In this document: positions 23,532 through 31,634 of the stretch, piece after piece
How the letters are laid out: the number at the start of each line of letters is the position of its first letter
Position numbering within the stretch: the first letter of the stretch is position 1
Assembly: GCA_036172665.1 (NCBI GenBank)
Contig: CM069877.1
Location: forward strand, 15,272,501 to 15,336,500
Reading direction: 5' to 3'
Source: Prosopocoilus inquinatus
Lineage: Eukaryota; Arthropoda; Insecta; Coleoptera; Lucanidae
Length of the DNA stretch: 64,000 bases
The notes under the pieces: model-generated
Seen by the model: the letters and a program-made list of their open reading frames with translations, nothing else
Told to the model about the DNA's origin: nothing
Databases searched by the model: none
Made by a program: the position numbers and the translations under genes

Positions 23532-23821
23532 GTACAGCATCTCTGTGTTCATCATCCCCCTAATTGTGCTCATCGTGACGTACAGCTCGATATGTCGCGA
23601 AATATGGCAGAGCGCAGTCGGCGAGCTGAGCACGAGGCCCCGGTACGTCACCAAGTCGCCTCCGGAGAAGAAGGCACCCCTCATCTCCAGGGCCAAGATC
23701 AACACCGTGAAGCAGACCATCGCAGTAATCGTTATGTACATAGTCTGTTCGACGCCGTTTATTTTTGCTCAACTGTGGGCGACCTGGGACCCCGAAGCAC
23801 CTACTTTGCCTTTTTTTAACG
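23532..23821 (+). CDS. Exon of a vasopressin/oxytocin-type (inotocin) receptor
   Basis: A 290-base exon lies between a 3' splice site (TTTTCGCAG ending 23531) and a 5' splice site (GTGAGT from 23822). The reading phase is one base at each end. It encodes the end of TM5 (a VFIIPLIVLIVTY hydrophobic run), a basic third intracellular loop of about 35 residues, an AKINTVKQT junction, TM6 with the CSTPF turn (the Pro of the family CWxP motif is kept), and a third extracellular loop that starts QLWATWDPEAP. That QLW-x-x-WDPEAP signature is characteristic of vasopressin/oxytocin receptors, whose insect member is the inotocin receptor; an intron after TM6 also fits that family. The receptor would couple peptide binding to G proteins at the plasma membrane. 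Base composition is GC-richer than the surroundings. No other exon of the gene was found in the window. A CCAP-type receptor is less likely. Confidence 0.8.
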
Positions 23822-24051
23822 GTGAGTGCAAGACCAAATTCCTTTTATTTTATTTTATAACTGACTATAACATGGTTGTAATTCAGTTGTCAAAGAATCT
23901 TTAAACGATGAAGAAGGCTTCTATTCGGGACGAATAGGACTAAGGAGGCAGGGTGGGGGGAAAATTGCTACCTACTTGTATGTCGCAAGACTTTGGCAGA
24001 AGAAGGGGCGGATTCTGTAACTTATTAACGGGCTGTTAATATAATAAAAAT

Positions 24052-24798
24052 AATGAACAGATAAAATAGCGACATCTTACGATCGCTTTTTGACCTGACA
24101 TTGCAGTAGGATAGACAAATTGAAATGGGATTTGCTCCTAATAAGTCCCCCATGCAGGGCGGCCATGCTTGCTGTCAAAGCATAATGAAAGTTTTTAGAA
24201 AAATTTTGTGCAAATCGTTTTTGATTGCAGTGAAAACCTCGAGAAGCCTCTGTAAAGCTGTTTCAGCCCTGCTTATGGCTTCTTCAGCAGAGACGTAGCT
24301 CGACATTCCCACTGCAAACAAAAAACGACTTGTCCAATCTATTCGCAATTGCAATGTAAGAGTGATGAACAGATAAAATAGCGACATCTTACTGAAGAAG
24401 CCCCAAGCAGGGCTGAAACAGCTGTACAGAGGCTGCTCGAGGTTTTCACTGCAATAAAAAACGAGTTGCACAAAATTTTTCTAAAACTTTCATTATGCTT
24501 TGACAGCAAGCATGGCCGCCTTGCATGGGGGACTTATTAGGAGCAAATCCCGCTTCAATTTGTCTATCCTACTGCAATGTCAGGTCAAAAAGCGATTGTA
24601 AGATGTCGCTATTTTATCTGTTCATCACTCTTACATCGCAATTGCGAATAAATTGGACAAGTCGTTTTTTGTTTGCAGTGGGAATGTCGAGTTACGTCTC
24701 TGCTGAAGAAGCACCAAGCAGGGCTGAAACAGCTGTACAGAGGCTGCTCGAGGTTTTCACTACAATCAAAAACGATTTGCACAAAATTTTTCTAATAC

Positions 24799-24829
<31 letters not shown>

Positions 24830-24840
24830 CAGTTAGAGCA
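24052..24840. repeat. Family U: inverted pair of repeat units
   Basis: The unit is seen best on the plus strand at about 24490-24835. It starts TTTGACAGCAAGCATGGCCG and holds AGCAAATCCCGCTTCAATTT, GATGTCGCTATTTTATCTG and the stem-forming GAAGAAGC...GCAGGGCTGAAACAG. It ends AAATTTTTCTAATAC plus repeated TAA (24795-24826). An inverse copy runs from 24052 to about 24375, so the locus is a large imperfect palindrome centred near 24375-24390. The unit recurs as another palindrome at 38039-38453. ORFs of about 100 codons in it occur on both strands and are not credible genes. I do not recognise the family; a SINE-like origin is possible from the TAA tail. Confidence 0.65.
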
Positions 24841-24989
24841 TAAACGAAAATAAACCACAATTCGAACGTATTAATACTAGCAACACTATGGAAAGTTTTT
24901 TCAAAAAATAAAGAAGATATATAGGCATGGTAATGAGATAAATTAAAGTTTAGGGACACAAGATAATTGACTTAAAATTAAAAATGTAT

Positions 24990-26750
24990 TCACTCGTTAA
25001 TAATAAAGGAACGAAATTTTAAAAAATTAACACAAAAATAAGCTACTTCCTTGATTATATCTAGGTTTGGATTATTTAATAAACTTATGAGTTCGTCAAA
25101 ATTTTGCAAGTGACTGATTTTTGGACCTTTAATACTCTCGTAAAGCTTGCATTCAAGAAATATGTGCTCCACACTTTCAGGTTTAAGAGAGTTGCACTTT
25201 GTGCATATTTCGTTACAGTTTATGGAGTGGGAGATACCGTTGTAACAGAGAAATAGGTGCCTTTTGGAGGACAATCTAAGCTGAGGAAAAAGTCGAATTA
25301 GTTTTATTGGTAAAGGGCAATATAAATGATGAGCTGGATTAGGTTTGATGACGAAGAACTTGTAGAGCGCGGAGAACTCTGAGAGTTTTAGTCTTTCCAA
25401 GTCTTCGTCAAAGAGTTATGTCGGTAGCGAGACAAAATTCTATTAAGAGATGCCTTAAGGTGTCCAACGGAAAGAGAATTCCAAGTGTCCAGACAATTAA
25501 CCGTTACAAAAATACCTTTCATTTGTAAGACCCAGTTAAATTTAACAAGATTAGTATCTTGTAACTTTAGCAGTTGGTTGAAGACGATTTTTGGGAATCT
25601 GCTATTTTCCATTTTAAGAATTTTTAGAAGCCAATTTAGACAGTGTTTTACAATGAGGTACTCAAGTTTAACCGCACCCATTTCTAAGCGAACTAAATAA
25701 TCAGGAGAGCTTTTTGGTAACAGGAGTAGTCTTTTAAAAAATCCGACTTGGGCTCTCTCAATAATGTTTAAATAACGTAGACCCCAAACAGGGATACAAT
25801 TAGATAGTGCATTGACTATAAGGGTATTGTATAAAGCGATGCGTGCGTCCCACGAGTTTGTTTTTGACTGCGATAACAGTGACATAACGGCTCCAATTGA
25901 CTCTTTTGACTTGGAGAGGCATATTGCTGCATGTTTACAGGAGAGAAGAAGAAGAGAGGGAAACTCCTAGATATATATTTGTTGACTAGTTCGATTTCTG
26001 CACCATTAAAGAGGAAACGGTACGCCCAACTGACTCTGAAGTTTCCTCTAGAGAAGCAAATTATTTTTGATTTAGCAGCGTTTACAGTAAGCATATTTTC
26101 TGTAGTATATTTCTCCAGAAGGTTTAGTTTTCGCGCTAAATCAATTTCAGAAATACCGAGAAGCACCAGATCATCTGCGTACAACAATAATAGTAAGTCG
26201 TGGTGATGATCTATGTTGACGCCAACTGCACCACGAAAGTAGATTTCAATATCAACCACAAAAAGGGCGAATACAGTTGGACTTAGGGGTTCACCCTGTA
26301 AGACTCCCTCATTTACTTCAAAGGGTTTGGTAAAGCCATTGAAAGCTTTTACGCAGAAAGTCGCGTTAGAATAGAGAGACTGTATTATTCTTAGACATTT
26401 CGCACTGACACCCAGTTTGAACAATTTATCCCATAACAGTACATGATTGATTGAGTCAAACGCCCGTTTAAGATCAATGAAAGCAGCAAACACTTTTCTG
26501 CCTTTTCGATGAAGTTGAATTTGAATTACACTGTTTAGTGTGAAAACATTGTCGAGACAAGATCTAGATTTTCGTAATCCGGATTGACTTTCTGGTAGAA
26601 TAGTGTTGATTTCAATCCAAGATGTCAGACGATTGAGTAGAATGGTCGTAAAGAGCTTTAAAATGGAGCTAATGCACACAATGCCTCTATAATTGGAAGG
26701 AGCATCCATAGGGCCCTTTTTATGCAACAGCGTAAGAGAGATGGTGGTCC
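24990..26750 (-). pseudogene. LINE-C reverse transcriptase, frameshifted
   Basis: Three overlapping frames (26727-25816, 25885-25388 and 25400-24990) together give an RT plus C-terminal domain. Motifs are NYRGIVCISS, SGLRKSRSCLDN, the first catalytic Asp in FIDLKRAFDSI (near 26470), EGVLQGEPLSPTVFALF (near 26270-26320) and LLYADDLVLLG (near 26155-26190). The C-terminal part ends in a C-x2-C...H-x4-C knuckle (CTKCNSLKPESVEHIFLEC, near 25160-25215). Frame changes occur near 25930 and 25395. The LAYADDL-type box and the C-terminal knuckle set it apart from the CR1-like LINEs in the window. Clade not assigned. Non-functional. Confidence 0.8.
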
Positions 26751-26884
26751 ATTCATTATTAACGGGCTGTTAAAATTTAAAGCTCTTTTAAAATTTAAAA
26801 TACAGTTCTATGATTGGTTGTTATCGTTGCCAACAAAATTTAACAGCGCTTTATATTTAACGCTTTTGATACAGAATAGGCCCC

Positions 26885-26964
26885 GAAATTAACTTACGCT
26901 TTACTGCCGGTCGTTTAGTGGTACAGGGTGGTTCAAAGAAAGCGCCAAACAGTTTACATCCTTA
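26885..26964. other. Short spacer between MITE and Harbinger element
   Basis: It holds CAGGGTGGTTCAAAGAAAGC near 26925, a sequence resembling the ends of other repeats, but no partner was found. It ends in the TTA that serves as left target duplication of the next element (26962-26964). Confidence 0.3.
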
Positions 26965-27552
26965 AGGTTGTCGCTCACTTGATCGGCTCGTCATGGTCCG
27001 ATCCGTCCCGTTAAAATACGGACTGAATTAAACACATGTAAGTGAACGGACGAACACTCACTTGACCAACACGGGACGGACCAGCGCGACCAGTGCCGGA
27101 CGGGTTGCAGGTCTCCGATTCTGTTAGGCAAACAACGGAAGGTTCTCTGCCGGGCCGGCGTCGACCGGCGTTAATACATGTCCACTCAGGTTGAGGATGC
27201 TTCCTTGCTTTGCTTTGCTTTTTCGTCTTCTTTTAGGTCTTGAAATAGATGGTGTAACTCTCGTAAGTCACCCTCTTTTTATTAATAGGGTGTACCCATA
27301 TTTTCCTTTTTCTCTTCAGATTTTTTTCTTCATCTAATAAAGCGGCCATTACAATAATGTCTTCATCATCAGAACTACTGGTGATACACATGTCGAACTT
27401 GTCACTACTTGATGTAAACTGTACACGCCAGCTTCTACCACGCAATCTAGCGGTCACCCCCGGAACAGTGGGCGACGCTACAATACGTCGCGTCGCCTAC
27501 ATGGGACGGACGTCACCGCGCCGTACCGTACCGGCCAAGTGAGCGACAACCT
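26965..27552 (-). mobile_element. Deleted PIF/Harbinger element
   Basis: The inverted ends AGGTTGTCGCTCACTTG (26965 on; the inverse copy ends at 27552) are flanked by TTA on both sides (26962-26964 and 27553-27555). TTA is the usual Harbinger target. Just inside are GC-rich, partly complementary segments. The interior contains the N-terminal part of a Harbinger-type nuclease gene on the minus strand. The rest of the nuclease and the Myb-like gene are missing, so the copy is non-autonomous. Confidence 0.8.
27233..27457 (-). pseudogene. N-terminus of a Harbinger (HARBI1-like) nuclease
   Basis: A frame of 74 codons that begins in TIR-proximal sequence and contains an acidic SSSDDEDI stretch, then MAALLDEEKNLKRKRKIWVH followed by PINKKR. 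The K-R-K-x-W-V-H-P segment is the hallmark start of Harbinger/ALP1-like nucleases, where it precedes the FHxL and DDE domain. Everything after about residue 74 is absent. In a full element the nuclease cuts at TWA targets together with a Myb-like partner. The fragment has no catalytic residues and should be inactive. Confidence 0.7.
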
Positions 27553-27555
27553 TTA

Positions 27556-29590
27556 ACGTCCTGCAACTATGCTTGCCGTGTAGCGGTCTTCAGTTCGGAA
27601 CATTTCGGTATTGCCTTGTTTTGAGGATTCACAGAAATGTTCGTCTTCATTTGAATACTTGCAGCTGCTAAAACCTTGAAGGAAAATGCTGAAAAAATTG
27701 GTCGTGTTAATCATTCTGGAAGAAAATTTAGTGACCCCGTTCCGTCGGGAAAGAACTTCTAATACTCTCGCATTAAAACTTTAAGAAGATAATGAGCAAA
27801 ACTCCAGGTAATAAGCTCGTGAACAAGAACAGAAACTTTGTTCTTTTGCGACGCGGATTATAACTTTCAGAGGCCAGCAAGTTTGTTTTCACTTTAAAAA
27901 ATTTCCTTTTCGAATTCCGTTTATGTCAAAGGAGGGAAGACGTTTTAAATTTAGACTTGCTGCATAATTAAACTTGCTTCTATAAATAAGAAAAATAGTA
28001 ATTTATTTGCACTTAGCTTGGAATTAATTCGTTGTGAAGTGACGTTCAATTAAAAACTTCGCTTTAATTGGTGCCTGCCCGACGAGAATTATGCGATTGC
28101 ACTTTAATTCCGGCCAACTTAGATTAATTAAAGCTGCAGGAATCTATAAAAAAAAGATGTTTTTAAGTGAAGCGAATCTGTTATTTGTGGAAGCAGTTAA
28201 GCGTGGCTTGGACAGCTTCGTTGTATGTCAAGAACTTCCGTTTGTTTCCACCTTTTAATTCAATTGAATTTCAACAGCACAAAAACCCTGAGCTCTTAAA
28301 CTCGTGAAGGCTGTTATTTATGGAGGCGATTAAGTGCGGTTTTAAGCTTAATTGTTCGCGACAAAGTTGCAGAAGAAAAACGGTTCTGAATTTCACGTTT
28401 TAATCGATAAGAGTTTAGAGATTTTCATTTGCTTTTCCTTTGACTCTTCAACTTGCTCATACTAGTTGCGTCTTCCAATAGATCTAAGAAATATTCACAA
28501 GTATTCATATTTCTCTTCTGTTAATTCTTTTAATGCGTTTTCACTTTTAAGCATTTTGCCCGTCACCTGGTTTTCTGCTTCTCCTGTTATTAACTTATTT
28601 TATTTTTGCTCCAACTATTCGCTGTCGAACGCTCCTCAGAATCGGGCCATCAGAAAACCCCCAGCATTTTCACGTACGCAAACTAAAGTAGTTTATTTTC
28701 TCTGGAAAAGACGTTTCCTCGAGGAGTAAAGCGATTTAAAACGAAAGCACCCATCAAGAGCACAATAAAAAATGTAAATATGAAAACCTTTTTTTTTTTA
28801 AATTGCTTCGCATTATCGTCGTCTTTACATACAAACCTACTCAGGAATAATAATGGAGTGGAATAAGTCTGCATATTATTTTAAGCGTCTCTCAAATGTT
28901 GTCATCGTTCTCGAACGACTGCGCTAAGTTCGAAGAAAATGCTGGCCTATGATGATGGCGGCTTAACTTAAAGAGTGAAACTCCCCCATATCTTTAGGGC
29001 TCCGAAAAGAACTAGCGTTCATTCGCCAAACACGACAAGCCTCAAACGATGGTCACAGAAATCGCACAGTGATGGACCAACTCTTTTTCGAACACATGTA
29101 TTCGATGTTGTTTACCCTAAAATATTCTGGTCTAGAAACTAATCTTCGCCTTCACTTACTTCGAAAAAGAAAAGATCATCGCTATTTTGAACCGCATTTC
29201 CCTTTCCCGTACAATGCCCAAATATCTCACTCGATGGTTTGAAAGTTCTTCCTCATGAACCTGAAGCACAAAATAAGAAACAATCAGAAAGTAAACTCGC
29301 CGATGCCGCCTTTCATTTCTGTCAGCCAGCGGCGGCCATGTTTTCAGAGTAAAATATCAGGTCCGTACACATAAAATGTGGTTTCGAAGTTCAAGCCCTG
29401 ACTTTCACAAATTATAAAGGCTGTCAGTAAAAACCGAATCGAAACATGATAAAAGTTTTTAGGCTAAGTAGAAAGCAGTGCGCAGTAAATGAATTAATTG
29501 AATGAATTAATATTTTATTGGTGTTTCCAAATAATAATTTTGTTCTTATTCGGACATTTCAAATTTTTGTTAATAAATTTTAAAGTTTAA
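27556..29590. other. Non-coding region, nothing recognised
   Basis: AT-rich sequence without credible ORFs. Frames at 28466-28729 (+) and 28683-28874 (-) have no motifs. There is a run of T near 28790. It could be an intron of the receptor gene, for which a downstream TM7 exon was looked for by eye and not found. Confidence 0.25.
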
Positions 29591-29595
29591 AATAT

Positions 29596-30050
29596 TCATA
29601 CTCTAAAATATACTTTAATAAGGTACGTGAGTGGAAAATTTTTGCAAGGATGTTGGAAGGGAATTTTCTTACTTAAGTGTAGAAATTGTTTTATAATATC
29701 TGGAAAAATACAAATCTCTTCAAATTTGTTTTGGAAGACAATGTGCATTTTTGAAATATATGATATAAAATCATCATCTGGCATCATTACCTTTCCAAAA
29801 GTGTCCATGCCACTACTTTCATTTGCTTTGAAGTAGCAAATAACGCTGTGTCGTCTAAATCTTTGACACGATGGGCATAGTCTACACAAACAGAACAAGC
29901 GTGTAAGACGTGCGATTTGTACTGCTTTTTATTAAGTAAAGCAAGTTTTTCTATACCATCCGAAATTTTATTCCAAAGCTATTAAGCATGTCTTCAACAC
30001 GATCTGGGTTATTAAGACATAAATATCCGGACAAGAAACCACAAACCTCG
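29596..30050 (-). pseudogene. P-element transposase C-terminal fragment
   Basis: Minus-strand pieces in shifting frames: a HACSVC pair-of-Cys segment (near 29900), an FKANESSG then FGKVMMPDDDFISYISKMH segment (near 29750-29830) and a FPDIIKQFLHLSK end. This resembles the last part of P/THAP9-like transposases. It lies on the same strand as the P-like element at 40755-46519 and immediately left of LINE-D, so it could be the rest of that element, split by LINE-D. However, the segment at 30015-30050 looks like a diverged relative of 40755-40790, so it may instead be a second, older copy. Several frameshifts; inactive. Confidence 0.45.
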
Positions 30051-30148
30051 ACTAAAAAAAAAACCAGGACAGTCCTAAGAACACTGGCTACGTTAGTTTG
30101 TCTTATCAAGATAATGGGGATAATATCAATGAAAATGACGCATTTGAT

Positions 30149-31084
30149 ATGACTACACACTTAAGAAACAAACTCGCTGAATCCGAAAACTTAAATGTTA
30201 AACTTAAAGAAGAAAAAGATGAGCTGCAAACCGAGATAGCTAAACTAAGAATTCAAATTGACGGCTACAAATCAGTTATTGACAAAATAAGCCCGTATAA
30301 GTCTATTCGTACCTCAATAGCGATCCAAACAGATATGACAAAAGTGGTTGATAGCGAGACACAAACTCCAATAATAGACAGTAAAACTATTTTGAAATCA
30401 ACTCAGAAAAATTTAAAATCTGTGCCCCCACTGGTGCATAAAGACACATTGGAAACGCCTAAAAGAGTGCTAGTTTTGAGTGATAGTCATGGAAGGCACA
30501 TTAGCCCTCTCCTTAAGGGTAATTTGCCTAATGTTTCAGTAACTGGATTAGTGAAACCTAACGCTAAATTAAATGGCATAACAAATAATCTGCGTGAATT
30601 AGTTAAAGACTTTAATAAGTCAGATCACATATACCTTATGGGTGGAACTAATGACATATGTAATTGCTACGATGACGAATCTATTAAAGATTTATTGCAA
30701 AAATTCGAGTTTATAATGGAGAATACGACACACACCAACACAGTAATATCTACCATACCATTTAGATGTTATAATAAGCGAATCAACAGTTTTATTGAGA
30801 ATATAAACTATGAAATATTCAATCTAGCAGCAAAATATGAACATGTGGAAGTTTTCTGTATTAATACTGTGATCTCAATCGATGATTATGCTTTTGACGG
30901 AATCCATTTGAAACTTCAAGCAAAGAAACATATCAGTCATCTATTGGTCAATTTTACTTTCCCACCTGCGTCCATCCAGATGCGCAGATCCCCAAATTTA
31001 CCTGATTCACGACTTGATGAACATCTCCAAGAAAAAATAAGGGACAACGCTTTTTTATTCAGACAAGAAGAAACCAACTCGTAG
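30149..31084 (+). CDS. LINE-D ORF1: coiled coil plus SGNH/GDSL-like esterase
   Basis: The open frame runs from 30056. The first in-frame ATG is at 30149, so the true N-terminus is probably lost. Numbering from 30098, residues 25-65 are heptad-like and charged (coiled coil, likely trimer or dimer formation). Residues 125-300 form the esterase: block I is VLVLSDSHG (128-132, nucleophile Ser), block III is GGTND (182-186) and block V is DGIHL (267-271, catalytic Asp and His). All active-site motifs are intact. In CR1-group LINEs such ORF1 proteins bind element RNA; the esterase role is not settled and may involve membrane lipids. The stop codon (31082-31084) is 15 bases before the BEL target duplication. 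No frameshift in 300+ codons suggests recent activity of the family. Confidence 0.8.
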   Translation: MTTHLRNKLAESENLNVKLKEEKDELQTEIAKLRIQIDGYKSVIDKISPYKSIRTSIAIQTDMTKVVDSETQTPIIDSKTILKSTQKNLKSVPPLVHKDTLETPKRVLVLSDSHGRHISPLLKGNLPNVSVTGLVKPNAKLNGITNNLRELVKDFNKSDHIYLMGGTNDICNCYDDESIKDLLQKFEFIMENTTHTNTVISTIPFRCYNKRINSFIENINYEIFNLAAKYEHVEVFCINTVISIDDYAFDGIHLKLQAKKHISHLLVNFTFPPASIQMRRSPNLPDSRLDEHLQEKIRDNAFLFRQEETNS

Positions 31085-31103
31085 GCACTCCCCGAATAGA
31101 CAT

Positions 31104-31567
31104 TGTTGGGGCTTTCACGTATTTTTTGGTGTGAAAGAAAAGTTCTTGTTGTTTTTCACTTAATTTATTTAACTAATAAACACTAAACACTAAACAAGTG
31201 AAGAATAATAAAGAAATGTGTGCTGTTGCACAATAATGAAAATTGAAATGAAAATTGCGGCTTGTGTTGCCGTTTTCGAGAACTGTTGTTGACTCGAATG
31301 AAAATGATGACTGAATGTCTTTTTAAAATATTAGAATTGCTTTTTTAAACCGAACCCTTGATAGTGGGTACGGTGATGACGGCGTTCTATCCCGGCTTCC
31401 TCGAACATCATCGGTTACGCTGAAATGCAAAGACTTGCTTTCTTAAGTGCTTCATGCGATCCAGAAGTTCGAAGAAGTTCGGATTTTAATATTTGTTTGC
31501 ATGAAATAAAAATGAATATTACGTTAAATATCTTACATCTAACATCTTATTAACTAATGTCTGTACA
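31104..31567 (-). repeat. BEL LTR, 3' LTR of the minus-strand element
   Basis: 464 bases. It begins TGTTGGGGCTTTCACG and ends GTCTGTACA on the plus strand. It is almost identical to 36999-37459; the visible differences are GTGTTGCCGTTTTC versus GTGGCCGTTTC and a few single bases. The terminal 5'-TG...CA-3' is as expected. Confidence 0.95.
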
Positions 31568-31580
31568 TGCCTCCCGCCTT
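31568..31580 (-). other. BEL polypurine tract
   Basis: Directly inside the 3' LTR, the minus strand reads AAGGCGGGAGGCA, a purine-rich stretch abutting the LTR start, as expected for the plus-strand primer of an LTR element. Confidence 0.7.
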
Positions 31581-31634
31581 GAAAGGTCTCTTTCAAATGA
31601 ATTGTTTTTAACGCGGCTCTTAAATATTATATTA

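Larger units (their letters stand above)
24040..26755 (-). mobile_element. LINE-C: minus-strand non-LTR element, 5' truncated
   Basis: It is flanked by the identical 18-mer TTATTAACGGGCTGTTAA at 24022-24039 and 26756-26773, a target-site duplication of LINE type. The 3' end is at the low-coordinate side, where a short AT-rich tail (TATAATAAAAATAAT, 24040-24054) sits. The 5' side is cut in the RT region at 26755. A U-family palindrome lies between the tail and the coding part. The RT is broken by frameshifts. Confidence 0.8.
24005..26884. mobile_element. MITE split by LINE-C
   Basis: GGGGCGGATTCTGTA at 24005-24019 is mirrored by the inverse of GGGGCCTATTCTGTA ending at 26884 (13 of 15 matching), with GAA on both outer sides (24002-24004 and 26885-26887). 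The MITE-derived parts are 24005-24039 and 26756-26884, so the intact element was only about 150 bases. The 18-mer TTATTAACGGGCTGTTAA, present on both sides of the inserted LINE, belongs to the MITE. Confidence 0.65.

Noticed and set aside
23406..23772. Minus-strand ORFs overlapping the receptor exon
   Set aside because: Antisense shadows of a real exon whose sense strand has a GPCR signature and splice sites.
24692..24760. Hammerhead ribozyme candidate in family U: CTGAAGA, a stem AGCCC/GGGCT in one copy, then GAAA
   Set aside because: The two core strings are present in the right order, but the flanking strands (CTG and CAG) pair with each other, giving one long hairpin with a GA-type internal loop; no cleavage-site triplet with separate stems I and III could be placed.
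24175..24836. ORFs of about 100 codons on both strands in family U
   Set aside because: They occur in both orientations of a palindromic repeat and also at 38018-38308, with no recognisable domain; repeat-derived frames, not genes.
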